Shown: positions 1 to 14,031, numbered from the stretch's first letter. The stretch is DNA of 64,000 bases from Chloromonas sp. AAM2 (GCA_004335635.1 QAXH01005133.1:1-64000); one strand, 5' to 3'. Notes: a model not told the origin generated them from the sequence alone. Made by a program: numbers and translations.

Positions 1-3000
1 GCAGGCAGACACGCTCACTAGGTCAGCGCTCAGCAACTGGTGCTCAACTGCCACCTGCACGACATTAGCAACGGACCAGAGCCAGTCTGACGTTGACAGA
101 CGATGGATATGTTGACAGAAGAAAGCAATGCAAGAGCGCATCCCAGGGTTAGGGGCATGCTATGGGCACATGCTAGGGTTTCCACAGTCACCAGCCGTCA
201 CTGTAAACCTCCCAGCATCAAACGCAAGGGTTGCGAGATCGTTTGGATTGCTCAACTCTTGTAAAACTACAGGTACAAACATGAACAGAACATGTGTTTT
301 AACACTTTGGTGTCATGGATACAATCCTACGAGCATACCAAAACAGTTGCACGGAACTGCCTCAGTCAAACACTGCCTTCTAGCTCACACTGCTGGGAGC
401 TTATGAGCATTTCATCGCAGCTGCATGCCAGTGCGCAAGTGGAAGACTGGCTAAAGCTGTTGCACACTCTGCTTGTACGCAGTGCATGCACATGAAAACA
501 TCAGCACTTTGCAGGCCTTGGCTTCGTGTTCCACGGTGGGTCTGCCTGCAACCCCTCCACTTCAAAGCTACGTATGTATGTGGGTCCTGGTGCCTGTGCC
601 TCTCCCCACTGACCTGCAGAGCTGCCTTAACATCCCCGGCCCACAGGTGTACCATGATGAGCTTCTCCGGGGCCCTGGGCGCCTGCCCGCTGGCCACCAG
701 AGCCACAGGGTCGGCTAAAGCGCCCACAGCCGCCTGCACGGCCCCAGCCACGTCCTGCTGCGGCTCAGCAGTCGCTGGCTGATGGGTTGCAGCCTCCGCG
801 CTCAGGCCGGACAGCAGCGCCTGCAGTTGCCTCCAGGAATGCTCGGCACTCTGCACAACTGCTGCCTGCAGACACGGTGATAATGACAAGCTTACAGACA
901 GGTGCACCCAGGAAATGGCACAAAAGAGCTCAAGCGCTGAAAGCCTAGCAGTGAGCGCCCTGGCCCACAGCAAACAACCACGGAATTTCGCGCCGACGCG
1001 CATGTTGCATGCCTTGACAGACATGGCACAACCTGCCATATCTATCTTCTTGCAAGCCAGACCTGAGTTGGTTTCCAACTGATAGTCAGAGCCTGCTCCT
1101 GCCACCTTACCTGGCCACCAGCCACCGCCTCTGGGTCTAGAATCTGCTTGGCGCCCAGCACCAGAGGCTTCTTGCTGCCCTTGAGCCGGCCGCCAGGCAC
1201 ACCCGTGATGTCATTCTTAGCAGGCGCAGCAACCAGGATACTGGACTGAGCATGGGTTGATGCCACATCCTGAAGCGCACCATCCCCAGTGCTGAGTGAT
1301 ATGCTGTCGGCAGCCAGTGTCTGGCTGAGCGTTGTGCCTGCCAAGCCAGCACTTGGCACACCTTGGCTGCTGTCAGTAGCAAGCGGTTCAGCAGAGTCGC
1401 CACCACCAGTAGCGGCTTCAGCAGCTTCAGCTGCCAGCAGCTCCTGCGCCTTGATGGCTGCTTCCTGCTCCAGCGCCTGCTGCAGCTGCAGCTGCTGCTG
1501 ACGCAGGAGCTGGGCCTGCCGGTGCTGCCTGTGCTGGTGCCAGAGCGCGACTGGATCCAGCACCCAGCCGCGTGCGCTCTGGTCACGACTGCCGCTGAAC
1601 AGCCACACAAGGCCGTCAGCAGCTGCTTGCCCGCCTGCGCTGCGTGCAACCATGCTCATCACATGGTCGGTGTGGCCTCGGAGCGCTGTCAGCATTACGG
1701 GCTGCCCAGGCGGGACCAGGGGGTGTGGCTGGAGCTTTTCCGCTTCCATCACTGCTGCAGTGGTGCCTACAAGCACGGAATTCCAGAAATGGTGCATGTA
1801 TTCTCTCTCTTGCACACCTGGCTTCTTCACAAGCCAGCTCAGTTCAACAAAGAAGCACTCAAAAGTGCACGCTTGGTGCTTCATGCTCTGCCGGTCGATC
1901 CAATCTACCTTCCAGGTCAGCTGAAGCATCAGGTGTCCCTTGCAGACTGAGCTGCATGTGCACGACCATCTGTATGCGGCCAGCAGCATAACCTTCATCG
2001 AGCAGCCTTACCTGTGGCCTCATCTTCAGCCCGTGCCCTTTCATTCGTGTCCCTCACAGGCCCGGCCGCCGCCCATATCTGTATGGTGGCGTCTTCAGCG
2101 CACCCCAAGGCCAAGGCGTCAACATCCGGCAGCCAGCAGAGCGAAGTGATGGTGCGAACCGCAGTGCTGTCCTGATCCTGAAGCACCAGTGGCTGAGGCA
2201 AATGCGGCTCAGAGGCCATCTCATCAGCATGTGTGTTGGTGGCATCACTGACCTCGGGCGGTGTGCTGCTAGGCACATGGGTAGGTTGGGGTGCTGTGAT
2301 CTGGGAGGGTAGTTGGCAGGGCAGGTGGGCTGTGTACACAGCCGGGCAGCAGCGCGAGGAGGCACAGGCAATGGAGAGGCTGCTGGGGTTGTCAGGCGCC
2401 AGCCCTGCAGCAATAGGCACAATGGGGTCCGTGCAAACACATGGCAGGTATAAGCCGAGGAATGCCCTACAGCTGACGCTTTGTAGTGGTAACGACAACC
2501 ATGTGATGGAGTTGATCCCACACTCGGGCAAGAATCAAAGACAAATACTGATGCACATGTTGGACTCTCGATTCCACTCCATCCTCTTAACCCACCCGCG
2601 CTATCTACACTTGTTGTTGTCTACACTTGTCGTCCACGCACACAGTAGACGATGTACACATGCACAAGATGCGTCCACCTCATGCACTTACTGGCGGCCA
2701 GCATGGATGGCGGTGCTCCCTCCACCTGTCTGCTCCACAGCAGGTTCCACTGGAGGTCACCGCTGCCATGGGAGCCGGCCGCCGCCTTCCGCTGGTGCGG
2801 CTGCAGCTGCCGCTGGCCCTGCTGCTGCTGTGCGCTGGCCAGGACAGCCAGCAGGCCTGAGTTGAGTGCCAGCACAAGCAAGTCGCCCCCCACACGCGGC
2901 ACCACAGCAAGGGTGCACACGCTGTGCTGGGCAGCGGTGCCGGCTGGCTGTGCCAGAGTGGGTTGTGCAGGCGTGGCTGGCTGGACGGCTGCCAAGGGCA

Positions 3001-6000
3001 GCAGTGGCAGAAGATGCGGGAGCAGCTGTAAAGCAACAATAGCACAAAGAACAAGTCCAGTGACCGGCTAGAGATGCATGTGCTACTACAAGGTGCTAAC
3101 ACAGGGCATACACCAAGCAGTTGAGGCCCAAAGCGAGGCATGGCGTGCCAATCACATGCAGTGCACGAAGAGGATATGCAAGCACACGGCAACATACTAT
3201 CATGCCGTGACAGACTGAGCTCAAAAGTTACTTATGCCCCACAGCACACAGGACCTGCAGCCACACACATCATTGGATACTCATAACATCGGTCACTCAT
3301 ATCATTGGTCACCCATATCACTGGTCCCTCACATCATTGGCCACCTATGGCACTCACATCATTGGCGACAGAAGTGGCTGGTGTGGCTGCAGCTGCACCC
3401 CACCTGCCAGACCTATCTGCTGAGCCCCTGCTCGCCGGCCCGCCCCCGCCGCCCTGTGGCCCCGCCACACCCCATTCATGCAGCTCCGGTAGCTGCCACG
3501 TCAGCAGCCGCCCCTCGGCCCCACAACTCACAAGCTGCCACGACTGACAGGCAGCGTGCATCGCCAAGTGCGCTTGCTGCTTGCTCTGCTGTTGCTGACC
3601 CGCTGCTGCACGCTGTGCTGCGGAGTGCTGGCCTTTGCCCTGCGCGTCCGGCCGCTCCTGCCCAGCCACAAACTCCTGGGCGGCAACAATCACCTCGCCA
3701 TCAGCAGGCGGTGGAGGAGGTGGCACGTCAGCAGCTTCAGTCAGTGAGGCCAGTTGGGCCGCAGCTGGTCCAGCACCTGCCTGGTGCTGCTGCTGGAGCA
3801 TGGTGTGGGTTGGTGGCTCACTGTCGTCGAGCAAAGGGCCGGTCGAGGCGGACGGCGTGAGGGCTGGGTGGGCAGTGCTGGCCGGCAGAGTGGCTGCATA
3901 CCAGCACAGCTGCAGCACGGGGCCTTGATGCCTGCAATGCAAAGTATAACATACCAGCAGATGCCTGCAGATCATCAAGCTAGCAGGGCTGCATGGTCAA
4001 CAGCAACTCAAAAAGTTGTCTGTACTATTTGTGTTCTCAGAAACTGGCATGTGACTTGGCCTGCATGTAGCCCCACAGGCCTTGCTGTGCCTCACCGGGT
4101 GCTGTACAGGTGTGGCACCTCCTTCTGTGCGTCAAACACGCCAACCTGCCCATCCTGGCAGCCAAAGGCGATGTAACCTGCAGTACGCAGGTGGGCAGCA
4201 GTCAGCAAGTGTTCAGGGGGAGGCAGCACGTGAAATCTGGATCCCAATCTGGGTTCCCGCATTAAATCTCACTTCGGATCCCAGTTTGAAAACCTAATTC
4301 TAAATTACGGTTATGCGAATATCAAGCATCTGCATGCTGACATGAACTCACGTGCGATTACATGTAGAAATGTACTCTCTCTTCAAGCATGTCACAAGCA
4401 TCACTGCCGTCCTGTAATTTCAAATACAAGGGACCTGCAACAAAAGCCAGATGGTAAGGCACGAGCCCGGCAAAGCGTTGCAAGCACGGCTGCACGGCCG
4501 GCGGAACAGGGGTGTCCTTGGTGGTACAACATCAAAGCATCGTTACCGAGCTCTGTTTCCAGCAGCAACGTGTCCCATTGTTCCAGCGCCCTGCCCTGCA
4601 TCTACTCACGTGCAGAGGCTGGGTGCCGCGCCACACAGAGCACCTGGTCCGCTAGGTTCCGCCACAGCATGCTCCCGCCCAGCACCATCGCCCGCCCGAC
4701 CGTAGTCCGCCAGCGGCCACTCAACACGTCACCGACCCCGTCACCCGGCCCAGCCTCTGCAGTCTGTGCCAGGCCACCTCCTGCTTCAACCGACTCAACC
4801 CCTGGTGATCCATCACCCTGCCTGATGGACTCGCCACCAATTTCTGACTTGTCCGCACAGCCTCCCTCGGAGTTGGTTTGAATAGCTTCTTCAGCATTGG
4901 CGGTTGCATTTTCCACAGTGGCTTGGCCAGCACTGCCAGCCACCTTTGTGCTGACCACGTCACACGTCACTGGCCATTGAAAGTGTGAGGTGCGAATGGT
5001 GCGGTCCCCGCACCCCGTAACCATCTCCCAGAACGGATTCACTTCCACAGGCCCGTGTTCTGCACCAGCCATTGTGTTGGTGGAGCCAGGCAGAACTTCA
5101 GTGCTTGTACGGGGCAGAGGCACATCCACGCTGTGTGCATACCCGCCCAGGCCTGGCAGCTGCCAGGCGGGCTCGTGGCCTGAGACGTACCAAGCCAGAG
5201 CGGCGCTTTCCCCGTCAGGACCTGCTAGACTGCTGCCTCCGGCCGCATCAGCTGCTGGTTGTAAACACGCCAGAGGCGTGACTGGTGTGGGCATTGTGGG
5301 TGGCGGCGGGGCGGCTGGCGGTGCAGGCACGTGGTCGCCATTTTCTGGCACAGCACCCTCACCATCTGATTGGGCCTGTGACATTGTGGTGGTGGTGGTG
5401 CTGTCTGCGGGTGTGCTGCGTGCGGAACCACGGCCGCCGAAGCCGCGCTGTGTGCGGTCGGCAGGCGGGCCCAGAGCCACACGAAAGACGGGCATTTGCT
5501 TCGATCGTGGCGGCGTTGCCTGCACAGCATTCTCCTGCGCTGCGGACTGGGATTCCACCTGTGCCACAGCTCTGCCACCAGGCGAGGATGCACGTGCGTC
5601 GACAGGGGTGGCTGACCTTGCCGTCTGTTGCTCTGATGCCTTGCCTGTTGCCGCATCAGGTGTGCTGCTGCTGCCTGTGTCTGCCTGAGTGCCTTCGGCC
5701 GGCGCGGAAGCTGCTTTGCCCTTGCCTGCAGCGCCCTTTCCAGCCTTGCCTGCGGCTTTGACCGGCCGGCTTGCTGGGCCTAGCTTCAGATGGAGATGTG
5801 TGACCGCCATCGTACGATCCTGTGAGATTGTGACCATCATGATCTTGTGCCGACGGACTGGTGCCACAGCCTTGTCTTGCTGCCCCGCTTGTGTGTGATC
5901 AGTAGCCTCGCCCACAGCTGGATCGGCAGGCTGCACTTGCCCGTCACCACTCTGATGCTCCGCCTGCCCAGAAGCGACAGACTGGTCATCTGCAGTCGCA

Positions 6001-8585
6001 GGCTGCAGGCTTGGTGGTACAGGCATGCTGGCTAGAACTCGTGCGTCCACAGCCATGGGTGTGCTAGGCACAAGCATGGCCATGACTCCAAACACCGGCC
6101 GGTTGTGCAGCCCAAAGAGCTTGTACGGCACGTCCACTCGGCCAGAGACTGCGGACAGACACAGCACTTGCAACATGCTCAAGTGCACAAGGGCAGTGCC
6201 TGTCATTGGTCGTAGCCGTTTGTCTGAGTGCAGCAATTACTCACGCGACTGGCATGACTGCTCTGAGAATATGATCTGCCGTGTCAGACTTGGCCAGACT
6301 CTGACAACAGGGGGTGGCTGTACTTGGCAGATGTAGGTGTCAACAATTGTGCCACTAGCCAGCTGTGACCAGCGTTGTCTTGTAGCCACTCAACCTGCGC
6401 CCAGCTGCTACAGCCTGCAAGCCCCGGCTGCATGCTCCCCAGACTGAAGGAAACCGCCCACCCAAGCGGCCTCTAGTATCTCACAACTGCACGGTCTGTC
6501 TGCAAGCCAAGCCAAAATCATAGACAGGCAAACCCACCTGCATGTACTCTGTTCAGCCACACCTCCCCTGTAGCCAGGCCCAGAGCCACCCAGCAGTACG
6601 CCGCAGCACCGTCACCCACAGCTGGGCCCTGCAGGCTGGCACCGGCGCCACTCCCAGCTGCCGGCAGTGCTGGGAGCAGGGTGGCGGACAGCCACTGCGG
6701 CTGTGTGCGCTGCCTGGACTGGTACCCGCGTCCACCGCCCGCCTCGTTGCGAGTTCCGGGCACCGCCAGGGTGGCCAGGAGGCCCACTGCATGCTGACGC
6801 GTGGCGCACGACAGCTGCCACACCTGTGCACACACAGCAGCACTCACTGCAGTCCTTGTGCTACTCTGCATGGCGGACTGCAGCAAAGCATTGGCCCATA
6901 CTACAAGCGGTCTTGTGCATGCTGCAGCAGTATCATGTACAACTTGCTGACACCTGTTGTTGAGCTGGTTCAGTGGCAAACATGCGGCAGCACCACCAGC
7001 AACCTTCCAACGTTTACGCGACGTCTGGCGGTCAATGATGGAGTCAACAAAGGCACCACCGCACATCTGAGCACCACAACAAGCAGTCATTCAATACATG
7101 CCTGCTGCTGCTTACAGGCATCCAAGTTCCACTGACGAATAGATTACACCAAATCTCGCCTGAGGGTTGGTACAACACCTTTGTAAACATGCGCCTAGTA
7201 CAGGTGTACGTATTAGGGCTGACCCCTATACTCAACCCACCTTAGCAGTGCCCTCTTCCCCTGAGGCAGTGCTGACTATGCATGTGGCCGGCAGCACACT
7301 GGGTGCCGCCCACACAACACTCAGTGCGTGCACACAGCCCCGGTGCGCGCTGAAGCAATGCAGCGCCAGCCCCGCCTCTATGTCTAGCAGCGTCACGCTG
7401 CCGTCGGAACACGCAGCCAGAACCAGAGGCGCACCACCAGCCAGAGAGGTCATCCCTGATGCCGTGGCGTCAGCAGACTGATCCAGCCCAGTGGCGTGAT
7501 TAGCACTGGTTGCGGGTGCCTCGCCTAGGTTGCAGAGCTGTGTAACCTTGCCACGCAGCGCGACTTGGAGAGCCTGGGGCTTGCTGCCTGCCTGGTACTG
7601 CCACAGCTGCAGGCCACCCTTGGCATCGCCAACAACGGCCAGCGCAGGCTGCCTGTGCAACCACAAATAGCAAAATCATGGGCTCTGCAGCGTTGGGTTG
7701 TGGTGATGCAGCACGGTTGGAGCAATCAGCTGTGCTGCTCGTGCAAAGGAGATGCGTTGCACAAGTGAGCTCCTGCTGCACGTGCCAGCTAAGTGTGATC
7801 ATTGCATCACTTGATGGCAGACGGCACAGTGCACCTGCTCAGCATGAACATGGCCATACCCTTCACCGCGGCCCGAGTGTGTTGCTTTTGTGTGTGCCTC
7901 ACCTCTCCAACAGCACCAGTGCTGAAACCTCCGCGCCCTTCTTCTTGTGCGAGCGCATGCATGCGCCTGAGCGCGCGTCCCATGTCCGGAGCCCGCCGTC
8001 CTCATGGCCCGCCACCAGCTGCTGAGGGGTGGCGGGGCTGGCGGACCAACACAGGGCAGTCACCCTGCGCCCCCGCGTGACACGTGAAGCAACCCCAGCA
8101 AAACTTGGCGTCAGGCTGTGTGTCAACGTAGAGGTTCAGCAGCACAGGTAAGCAGCAGGTTTTCAAAGTGTAAACACTTGTAAGCGTAACCAGTATGGGG
8201 AGGTCGTGTACAATTGTGACGGTAGAGAATGGCAAAGGGGCTACCAAAGGGGAATCCGGCAACGTCTTGATCCTGGTGCACGACTGAGTGTTTGGAGATG
8301 GCATTGTGATGTCATGTGGCCAGTGGTGTGCAGCCGCTGCGCTTCACACACGCACCTGCTTGGCCCGGCACACAGTGTGCGCAACACGCTGTTGGTGTTG
8401 CAGCAGGCCACTACCACTGACGAGTGCCCAGCGTACGCCACCTGGTTGATATTTGGCTGCAACGCCGCCAACTGTGATCCATACCTGCAGGCAAGAGTCC
8501 ACCATTGACAGTTGTGTTGGCACACTGTAGCATTCAAGCTGGTCTGTGCACACGGCAGCCATGCACAGCAACCATATGGCGCCAT
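1..8585 (-). CDS. GEMIN5: Gemin5-like WD40/TPR protein (snRNA-binding SMN-complex subunit), 3' part beyond window
   Basis: Exons read on the minus strand: 8356-8585, 7903-8115, 7241-7652, 6538-6823, 4610-6148, 4096-4177, 3404-3931, 2692-3025, 2012-2404, 1111-1766, 614-865 and 1-86; most junctions keep phase. The joins 3404/3025 and 614/86 are not resolved, and a small exon is probably missing in 90-610. The order of blocks matches animal Gemin5: an N-terminal aromatic patch, WD40 blades, then LPGLGGYAHSV (animal LPSLGGFAYSL), YIAFGCQDGQVGVFD (animal CLAFGTDDGKVGLYD), a last blade with FSGSRDQSARGW, and a helical part with VHLWAGDVKAALQ and WLWSVANVVQVAVE, like the start of the Gemin5 TPR-like dimerisation domain. 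Family role: the WD40 domain binds snRNA and the cap for Sm-core assembly. Oddities are long Ala/Pro/Gln-rich inserts, above all in the 1.5-kb exon. The start ATG at 8585 is tentative. The family call is fairly secure; exact ends are not. Confidence 0.8.
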
Positions 8586-9024
8586 AGTTGCTTCTATATC
8601 GTGTTAGGAGCTGGGTGCACCCAGGCCGTACCAGTTTGGAGAAGGTGGAAGGAGGACGGAGGTGGAAAGCATGATGAGATACCCAGATGATGGTACGAGC
8701 AGCTAAAGGTTGGCCAGGCCAGAGTATGCAGTGCACGTGTTGGGCAGGTCTCAGATTCTTGCGTGACTGACGCAGGATTGCATGCACAGGTGGCGCTGAT
8801 CTAGAGATCCGTGAGCTAGTTGATACCAGGGCCCCGTAGCCTGTCAGTGCATGCAAGGGGCAGAGGTCCACCATCAGCAGGGCTGCGGATTGATGCGGTT
8901 ACAGGCGTAGCACATGGCAACTATCACGTGCTTGCTTTCGGCTCTTTGCTGCGCTCCCAGCACATGCTCGCTCTTTGGCTTCGGGCAGAGTCCCGTGTGC
9001 ACTAGCAGCATAGCATCGGGCAGC
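8586..9024. promoter_or_regulatory. Divergent intergenic region Gemin5-like / eIF3e
   Basis: About 440 bp separate the two head-to-head start codons. It must hold both 5' UTRs and both promoters. No convincing TATA box was seen. An ATG at 8914 is in frame with the eIF3e start at 9025 with no stop between them, so a 37-residue longer eIF3e is formally possible, but conservation begins at the MAE at 9025. Confidence 0.5.
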
Positions 9025-11608
9025 ATGGCGGAGCAGCACGAGCTAAGCCCGGTGCTTGCCAAGTACCTGGACCGCCACTTGGTGTTTCCGTTGCTTGAGT
9101 TCCTTCAGGTATGAAAGCAGTAGCAATGCCTCGTAAGATGGATGCGATGTTTAGTGGCGTAGCGAGTGAGTAAGGTTTTGGCTTTTGCAGGAGAAGGGCA
9201 TCTACGATGAGAGCGACATCATGCGGGCCAAGCTGGCATTGCTTTCCAACACCAACATGGTGGACTTTGCAGCGGACATTCACAAGGGTCTTCATGGATC
9301 TGATGAAGTGCCGCAGGCCATGAAGGAAAGGCGCGTCGAGGTTGTTTCAAGGTTGCGCCAGCTGCAGCACGACGTGGAGCCCATCATCAAGTGTCTGGAG
9401 AACCCAACAGTTGTCCGCAACTTCAGACAGGACAAGGCATTCAACCTTCAGGTGCGACGCCCATGCACGCGCAGTACACGCAGATCTGACGGCTGGGCGA
9501 TCTGCTGCCCTTTAAATCCCATTTGGTTTAGCTTTTGACGTGCTGTGCACTCCTGACGTTGTCAAACCTTCACATGCCTTGCAGTTCTTGCAAGAGGACT
9601 TCTCCATTGGTGCTGACAATGTGGAGGCCTTGTATCAGTATGCCAAGTTCCAGTTCGAGTGCGGCAACTACAGCATGGCAGCTGAGCTGCTGCAGCCCTA
9701 CCGCACACTCTGCACAAATCCAGAGCGCAACATGTCAGCGCTGTGGGGCAAGCTGTCCTCAGACATCCTCATGCAGAACTTTGAGGCAGCCCGGGAAGAC
9801 ATCAACAAGTTGAAAGAGGCGATTGACAACCAGACGTTTGCCGCGCCTCTGGTTCAGCTACAGCAACGAACATGGCTGTTGCACTGGTCGCTCTTTGTCT
9901 TCTGGAACCACGAGAAGGGCAAGGATGACCTCATTGACCTCTTCATGTCCCCAGCCTACTTGGCAGCCATTCAGATCAACGCACAGCACCTATTGCGTTA
10001 CCTGGCGGCTGCAGTGGTGGTGCATAAGAAGCGGCGCAATGTGCAGAAAGATTTGATCAGGTATGCTGTGGGAAGATGTTGGCTTGGGCCCAAGGCTGGC
10101 ATGCTACAGCAGTCGCACAGCAAATCAAATGCTTCAGCTGTGACAATGGCTGGAGAACTTCTAGCTGAACAACAGACACCATTGTCACAACAGGTAACCT
10201 GCAGCCACCATCTAAAAACCTGCCATGCTGTGAAGGCCTGCAGCTAGCCAGAAAGTGTTCAGTCTACCAACTAGGCTACCGCTATATGCACTGCTCATTC
10301 GGAATAGCAGCAAGGCGTTGGTGTGAGGGCATCAAGCGAGTGCACCATGTTGTTGACCCGTCGCATGGGCAAGGCTTGACGCTAAAACAAATCTACTGGC
10401 ACGGTGTGCACCACACACGCCCACGCGAGGCAAGGGACTTGACAGGTTGGACACTGCCGACATATGTATCTACCTGCAGAAGTTGTTTGACTGTGTTGAA
10501 ACGTGCTGCTGTGCCAGTGGCAAGGGCAGCACGTGAGACAGCAGGGCACTGTGCTTTGCACGCTTGCATATGCACCTATGATTGCTGTTTTGCTGGCGTG
10601 CACTCCTGGTGTTGCAGGACTATCCAGCAGGAGTCCTACGAATACAGCGACCCTGTGACACAATTCCTGGAGTCCCTGTACGTAAATTATGATTTTGACG
10701 GTGCACAGCAGCAGCTGAAGGCCTGCGAACAAGTGCTTGACAACGATTTCTTCCTCACAGCGTGCAAGGACGAGTTTGTGGAGAACGCAAGGCTGTTCAT
10801 CTTCGAGGTGAGTGTAGGCAGGCAACAGGCATCGTGGTTAGCGGCTTCAAAGGCAGGCATACAGGTACAGCAAGGGGCAGACAGCACAGGGCGGGCAGGC
10901 AGCACAGGGCAGGCAGGCTGTTACAAGAACTATTTTGAAGCAGCGATTTTGCGTGCGCCGCTTGAACGTACAAGTAAGGAGCTGGTTGCCGGTGGGCTCA
11001 GCTTTGGGGACGGCAAGCATGCATGAAAGAGCAGGCCAGCTGCTCAGGCGGCGACACTGATCCTCTGTCGCACAGTAAGGGTCGAAACAGTAATGGAAAT
11101 GGAAGCCGCTGATTTGATTTTGTATGGACGCCAGCGAGGTGTATTTGATTGTGGTCGGATTGTTTTTGACATGGCCATATCCTGCCTACTCTGGTCATTT
11201 CATAATGGTTCATGGCCACAATGCCTCCATTGACCTGCACTGCCGCATTTGCACCAGGCAAAACGATACCTTGTAGACCTCAGAGTCCAACGGTGCACTC
11301 TTGTCACTCAGTGTGATCTGAGAGCCTTTCAAACGTCTGCCCTGCAGACCTACTGCCGGATACACCAGACCATTGACACCAAGCTGTTGGCCGAGCGCCT
11401 GAACATGGGCATTGAAGCAGCGGAGCGCTGGATCACCAACCTCATCCTTAACGCGCGGCTCAACGCCAAGATCGATAGCAAGGCGGGCACAGTGGTTATG
11501 GGTATGCAGACGCAGAGCGTGCATGAGCAGCTCGTGGAGAAGAGCAAGCAGCTCTCTGTGCGCACCTTCATGCTAGCTAACACGGTGGTGGGCACCGCCA
11601 GGGTTTAA
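9025..11608 (+). CDS. EIF3E: Eukaryotic translation initiation factor 3 subunit E (eIF3e/INT6)
   Basis: Five exons: 9025-9108, 9191-9451, 9585-10060, 10618-10807 and 11348-11608 (TAA), all in phase, giving 423 residues (human about 445). The N-terminus MAEQ...[13 protein letters not shown] is nearly the animal/plant sequence. Further conserved blocks are [86 protein letters not shown] and, in the last exon, the PCI-domain core [20 protein letters not shown] followed by [20 protein letters not shown]. It is a PCI subunit of the eIF3 complex that recruits the 40S subunit in the cytoplasm; family members also touch the proteasome lid and COP9 pathways. All splice sites are GT-AG. The C-terminus after the PCI domain is short, lacking the acidic tail of animal proteins. 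Identity is very secure. Confidence 0.97.
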
Positions 11609-14031
11609 GCAAGTTCTGGGCTGTGGCATGGTCTAGACGAGTGTACGCCACTTTTGTGTGGTTATGGGATCAAGGCAGTGGATTGGATGACTGCTGCCTG
11701 CAGCTGGACGTAGAGTTCTGTGACATATTTGCCATGGCACACACTCATGTGGCTGCCTGTGGCAGGCACGCAGCTGCTGAGCACACTGCAACGTGCGTGA
11801 GCTGCGCAGCTTTGGCTCTGAGTTGGTACTGATGCGCTTCATGATCCGTTCTTTTGAGTGCTTGTGCATGGCTCAGCCTCTGTTGCTCTCAGCTTGATGT
11901 GTCTACAACCAGCCTCTAGTCGACCTAAGTGCTCGAATCTCTATTACTCCTGCTGTGAGTAGCGCGCCCTGAAAGGGTGCAATGAAGATGAACACACCAG
12001 AGCTTGACAACAAGCCCACGGGAATGTTGCCTCCATTCCTGCCGACTTCCGTGCTAGAATGGCTTGGGATGGAGATGGCCCCGTGGTTGCAGTACCACAG
12101 TGGTGGACATCATTGATGTGCCTACAGGCTTGCTGGGTCTGGGTTACTAATTCACTGCTTGCCAAAAAACAAATTGCCTACAATGCTGTCCGACTGACGA
12201 GTTGCGTTTTAGCAGCACATGACTACTATGCGAACTGCAGGTGCCATTGGTGATGTGGCGGGCAGTGTCAGTGGTAGAGTGACGCAGTCTCTTGATGACC
12301 TGCGTCATAGCTTGCCATCCTGGCACTGAACACAGAGTGCAGTCTCGCAGTGACTCATTCTGACTCATTCTGGAAGCAGTGACGCAGTGACTCATTCTGA
12401 CTCATTCTGGAAGCAGTGACTTGTCACACATTGGGGTATCTCGGATGATGACCACAGGTTTATTCAAGGCACAAGGCAATCAGATGTCCTCTGTTCAAGG
12501 ATATAGGAAATCACTGTCACCCTGGCCTTTTATCTTGATTCACCCATACAGTCACACTTGCACTCTTGAAGCAGTGGACACAGTCTACCAAGGTTACCGG
12601 TGCAGTTGTCAAAGGCCAGGGTCACAGTCCCTCTGGCACAAGCCGAACTGGCAGCTAGTCGAGAATTCATGAGCAGCAGCGATGATGACTGTCCACAGCA
12701 ACAGTCTCCTTGTTCCGATAACTACAGTCACGTCAGTAAAAGGTTAGGGTCACAGCAAGGTTAGGGTCCCACTGGCAGCCTGGAGGATTCATGGCAGCAG
12801 AGATGATGGCAGTGCAACCTCTTCAGGAAGGGTGCAACGCAGGCAAGCCTAGCAGGTTCCAAAGCAAAACCAACACATGAACTGTCAATTAGTCCACATG
12901 GAACTGTCACACTCGAAGGTCCTGAATGAAGGGCAGGACCTGGCACATTGCGTCATTTTGTGCAACCGTGTTCACTTCAACCTCACCTGGATACTGTCAT
13001 ACGGCGTGGACGATCAGGCCCGTATTTAACGTGTTGCTTCAACAGCCCGTGTGTAACATGCTCTTTTCACAGCACCGCATGCACCCGCTGCCTGCGACAA
13101 CCTCACCTGGCACAAGTGGCCGTTTGTGCTCTGCGTGCACGCGGAGTGTTTGGAGCTTGTGGGGACCTTTGCGCAGATTTTGCGCACCCTGCCATCCACG
13201 AGTACTAAGCTACGTCCACGTGTGCCAGATGAGGTTGGTCGCAGGTCGCGCGCGAGAGCGGTTACCGCCGGCGGAGGTCAAGGTTTCGAGCTGAAGCGCT
13301 AGTCGGCTGCTTGGCGGACTACTGTCAGAGGAACGCGGTTGCAATTGCACGATTCATGCCCCCCATTGCGACCTGGTCTTTACTGCGAGGCTGAAATTGC
13401 GGACACTGAGCAGTGCAAACACGTGTTGGGCTGTGTACACGAAGCTAACACACCAAGTGAAGCTCCAGTGCAGCCTGTTTAATGGTAAGAATGGAGAAGG
13501 CCAGACCTCAGTTTCCCACAAATCACTCGAGGCAGCCATGTCACTCTGCCTGCAGTTGGTTGTGTGCGTTTGAATGGCAGAACTGCTTGGTGACGGCTCT
13601 TGCACATTGACATGCAGCCGTCACCACGCAGCAAGCCCGTCGAATCAGTCTGCAGAAAGAAATCTTGCTTGAACTCGGGCTAGTGGTGTCCACCTTGTAA
13701 GCAGCTTGCTAGGTGGCTCTGTTGAGTGAAGACGCACGGCTGTGCTTCAACCAACTCGCGCAGAGAAACCAAAACAATGCATTGCAGATGCAGAATAAAT
13801 ACGTTTGCCAGTTCTACCAAAAAGTTCGACAACTAGCCCTGTAGTGTGGCCATAATGGCACCAACTTCAGAGATGACAGAGGCGTCGTAGCAGTGGACCT
13901 GCAGGTGGCTGAAGTGCACGCCTTCATTGTGACTCTCGCCCTCGCCCACACATATCCCAAGATGGCCCACTCAAGAGCTGTGTGCGCTCAACAAGGTTAG
14001 CTGTCCCGGCCACTCGAGGCATGTTGCTGTA
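11609..14031. other. Convergent intergenic region with 3' UTRs
   Basis: This lies between the stop of eIF3e and the stop of the PAF-AH-like gene on the opposite strand. It should contain both 3' UTRs. The only clear structures are a 37-bp tandem duplication at 12346-12419 and a repeated AAGGTTAGGGTC near 12740-12770. The open frames here (for example 12926-13294) show no splice context or protein-like composition that I can support. Confidence 0.5.
12346..12419. repeat. 37-bp tandem duplication
   Basis: Two perfect head-to-tail copies (12346-12382 and 12383-12419). Each copy itself contains two copies of TGACTCATTC, so the array is nested. It lies in the intergenic region downstream of eIF3e. 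Confidence 0.9.

Noticed and set aside
12926..13294. 122-codon plus-strand open frame
   Set aside because: No protein-like pattern, no phase-compatible splice partners, and it lies between convergent gene ends.
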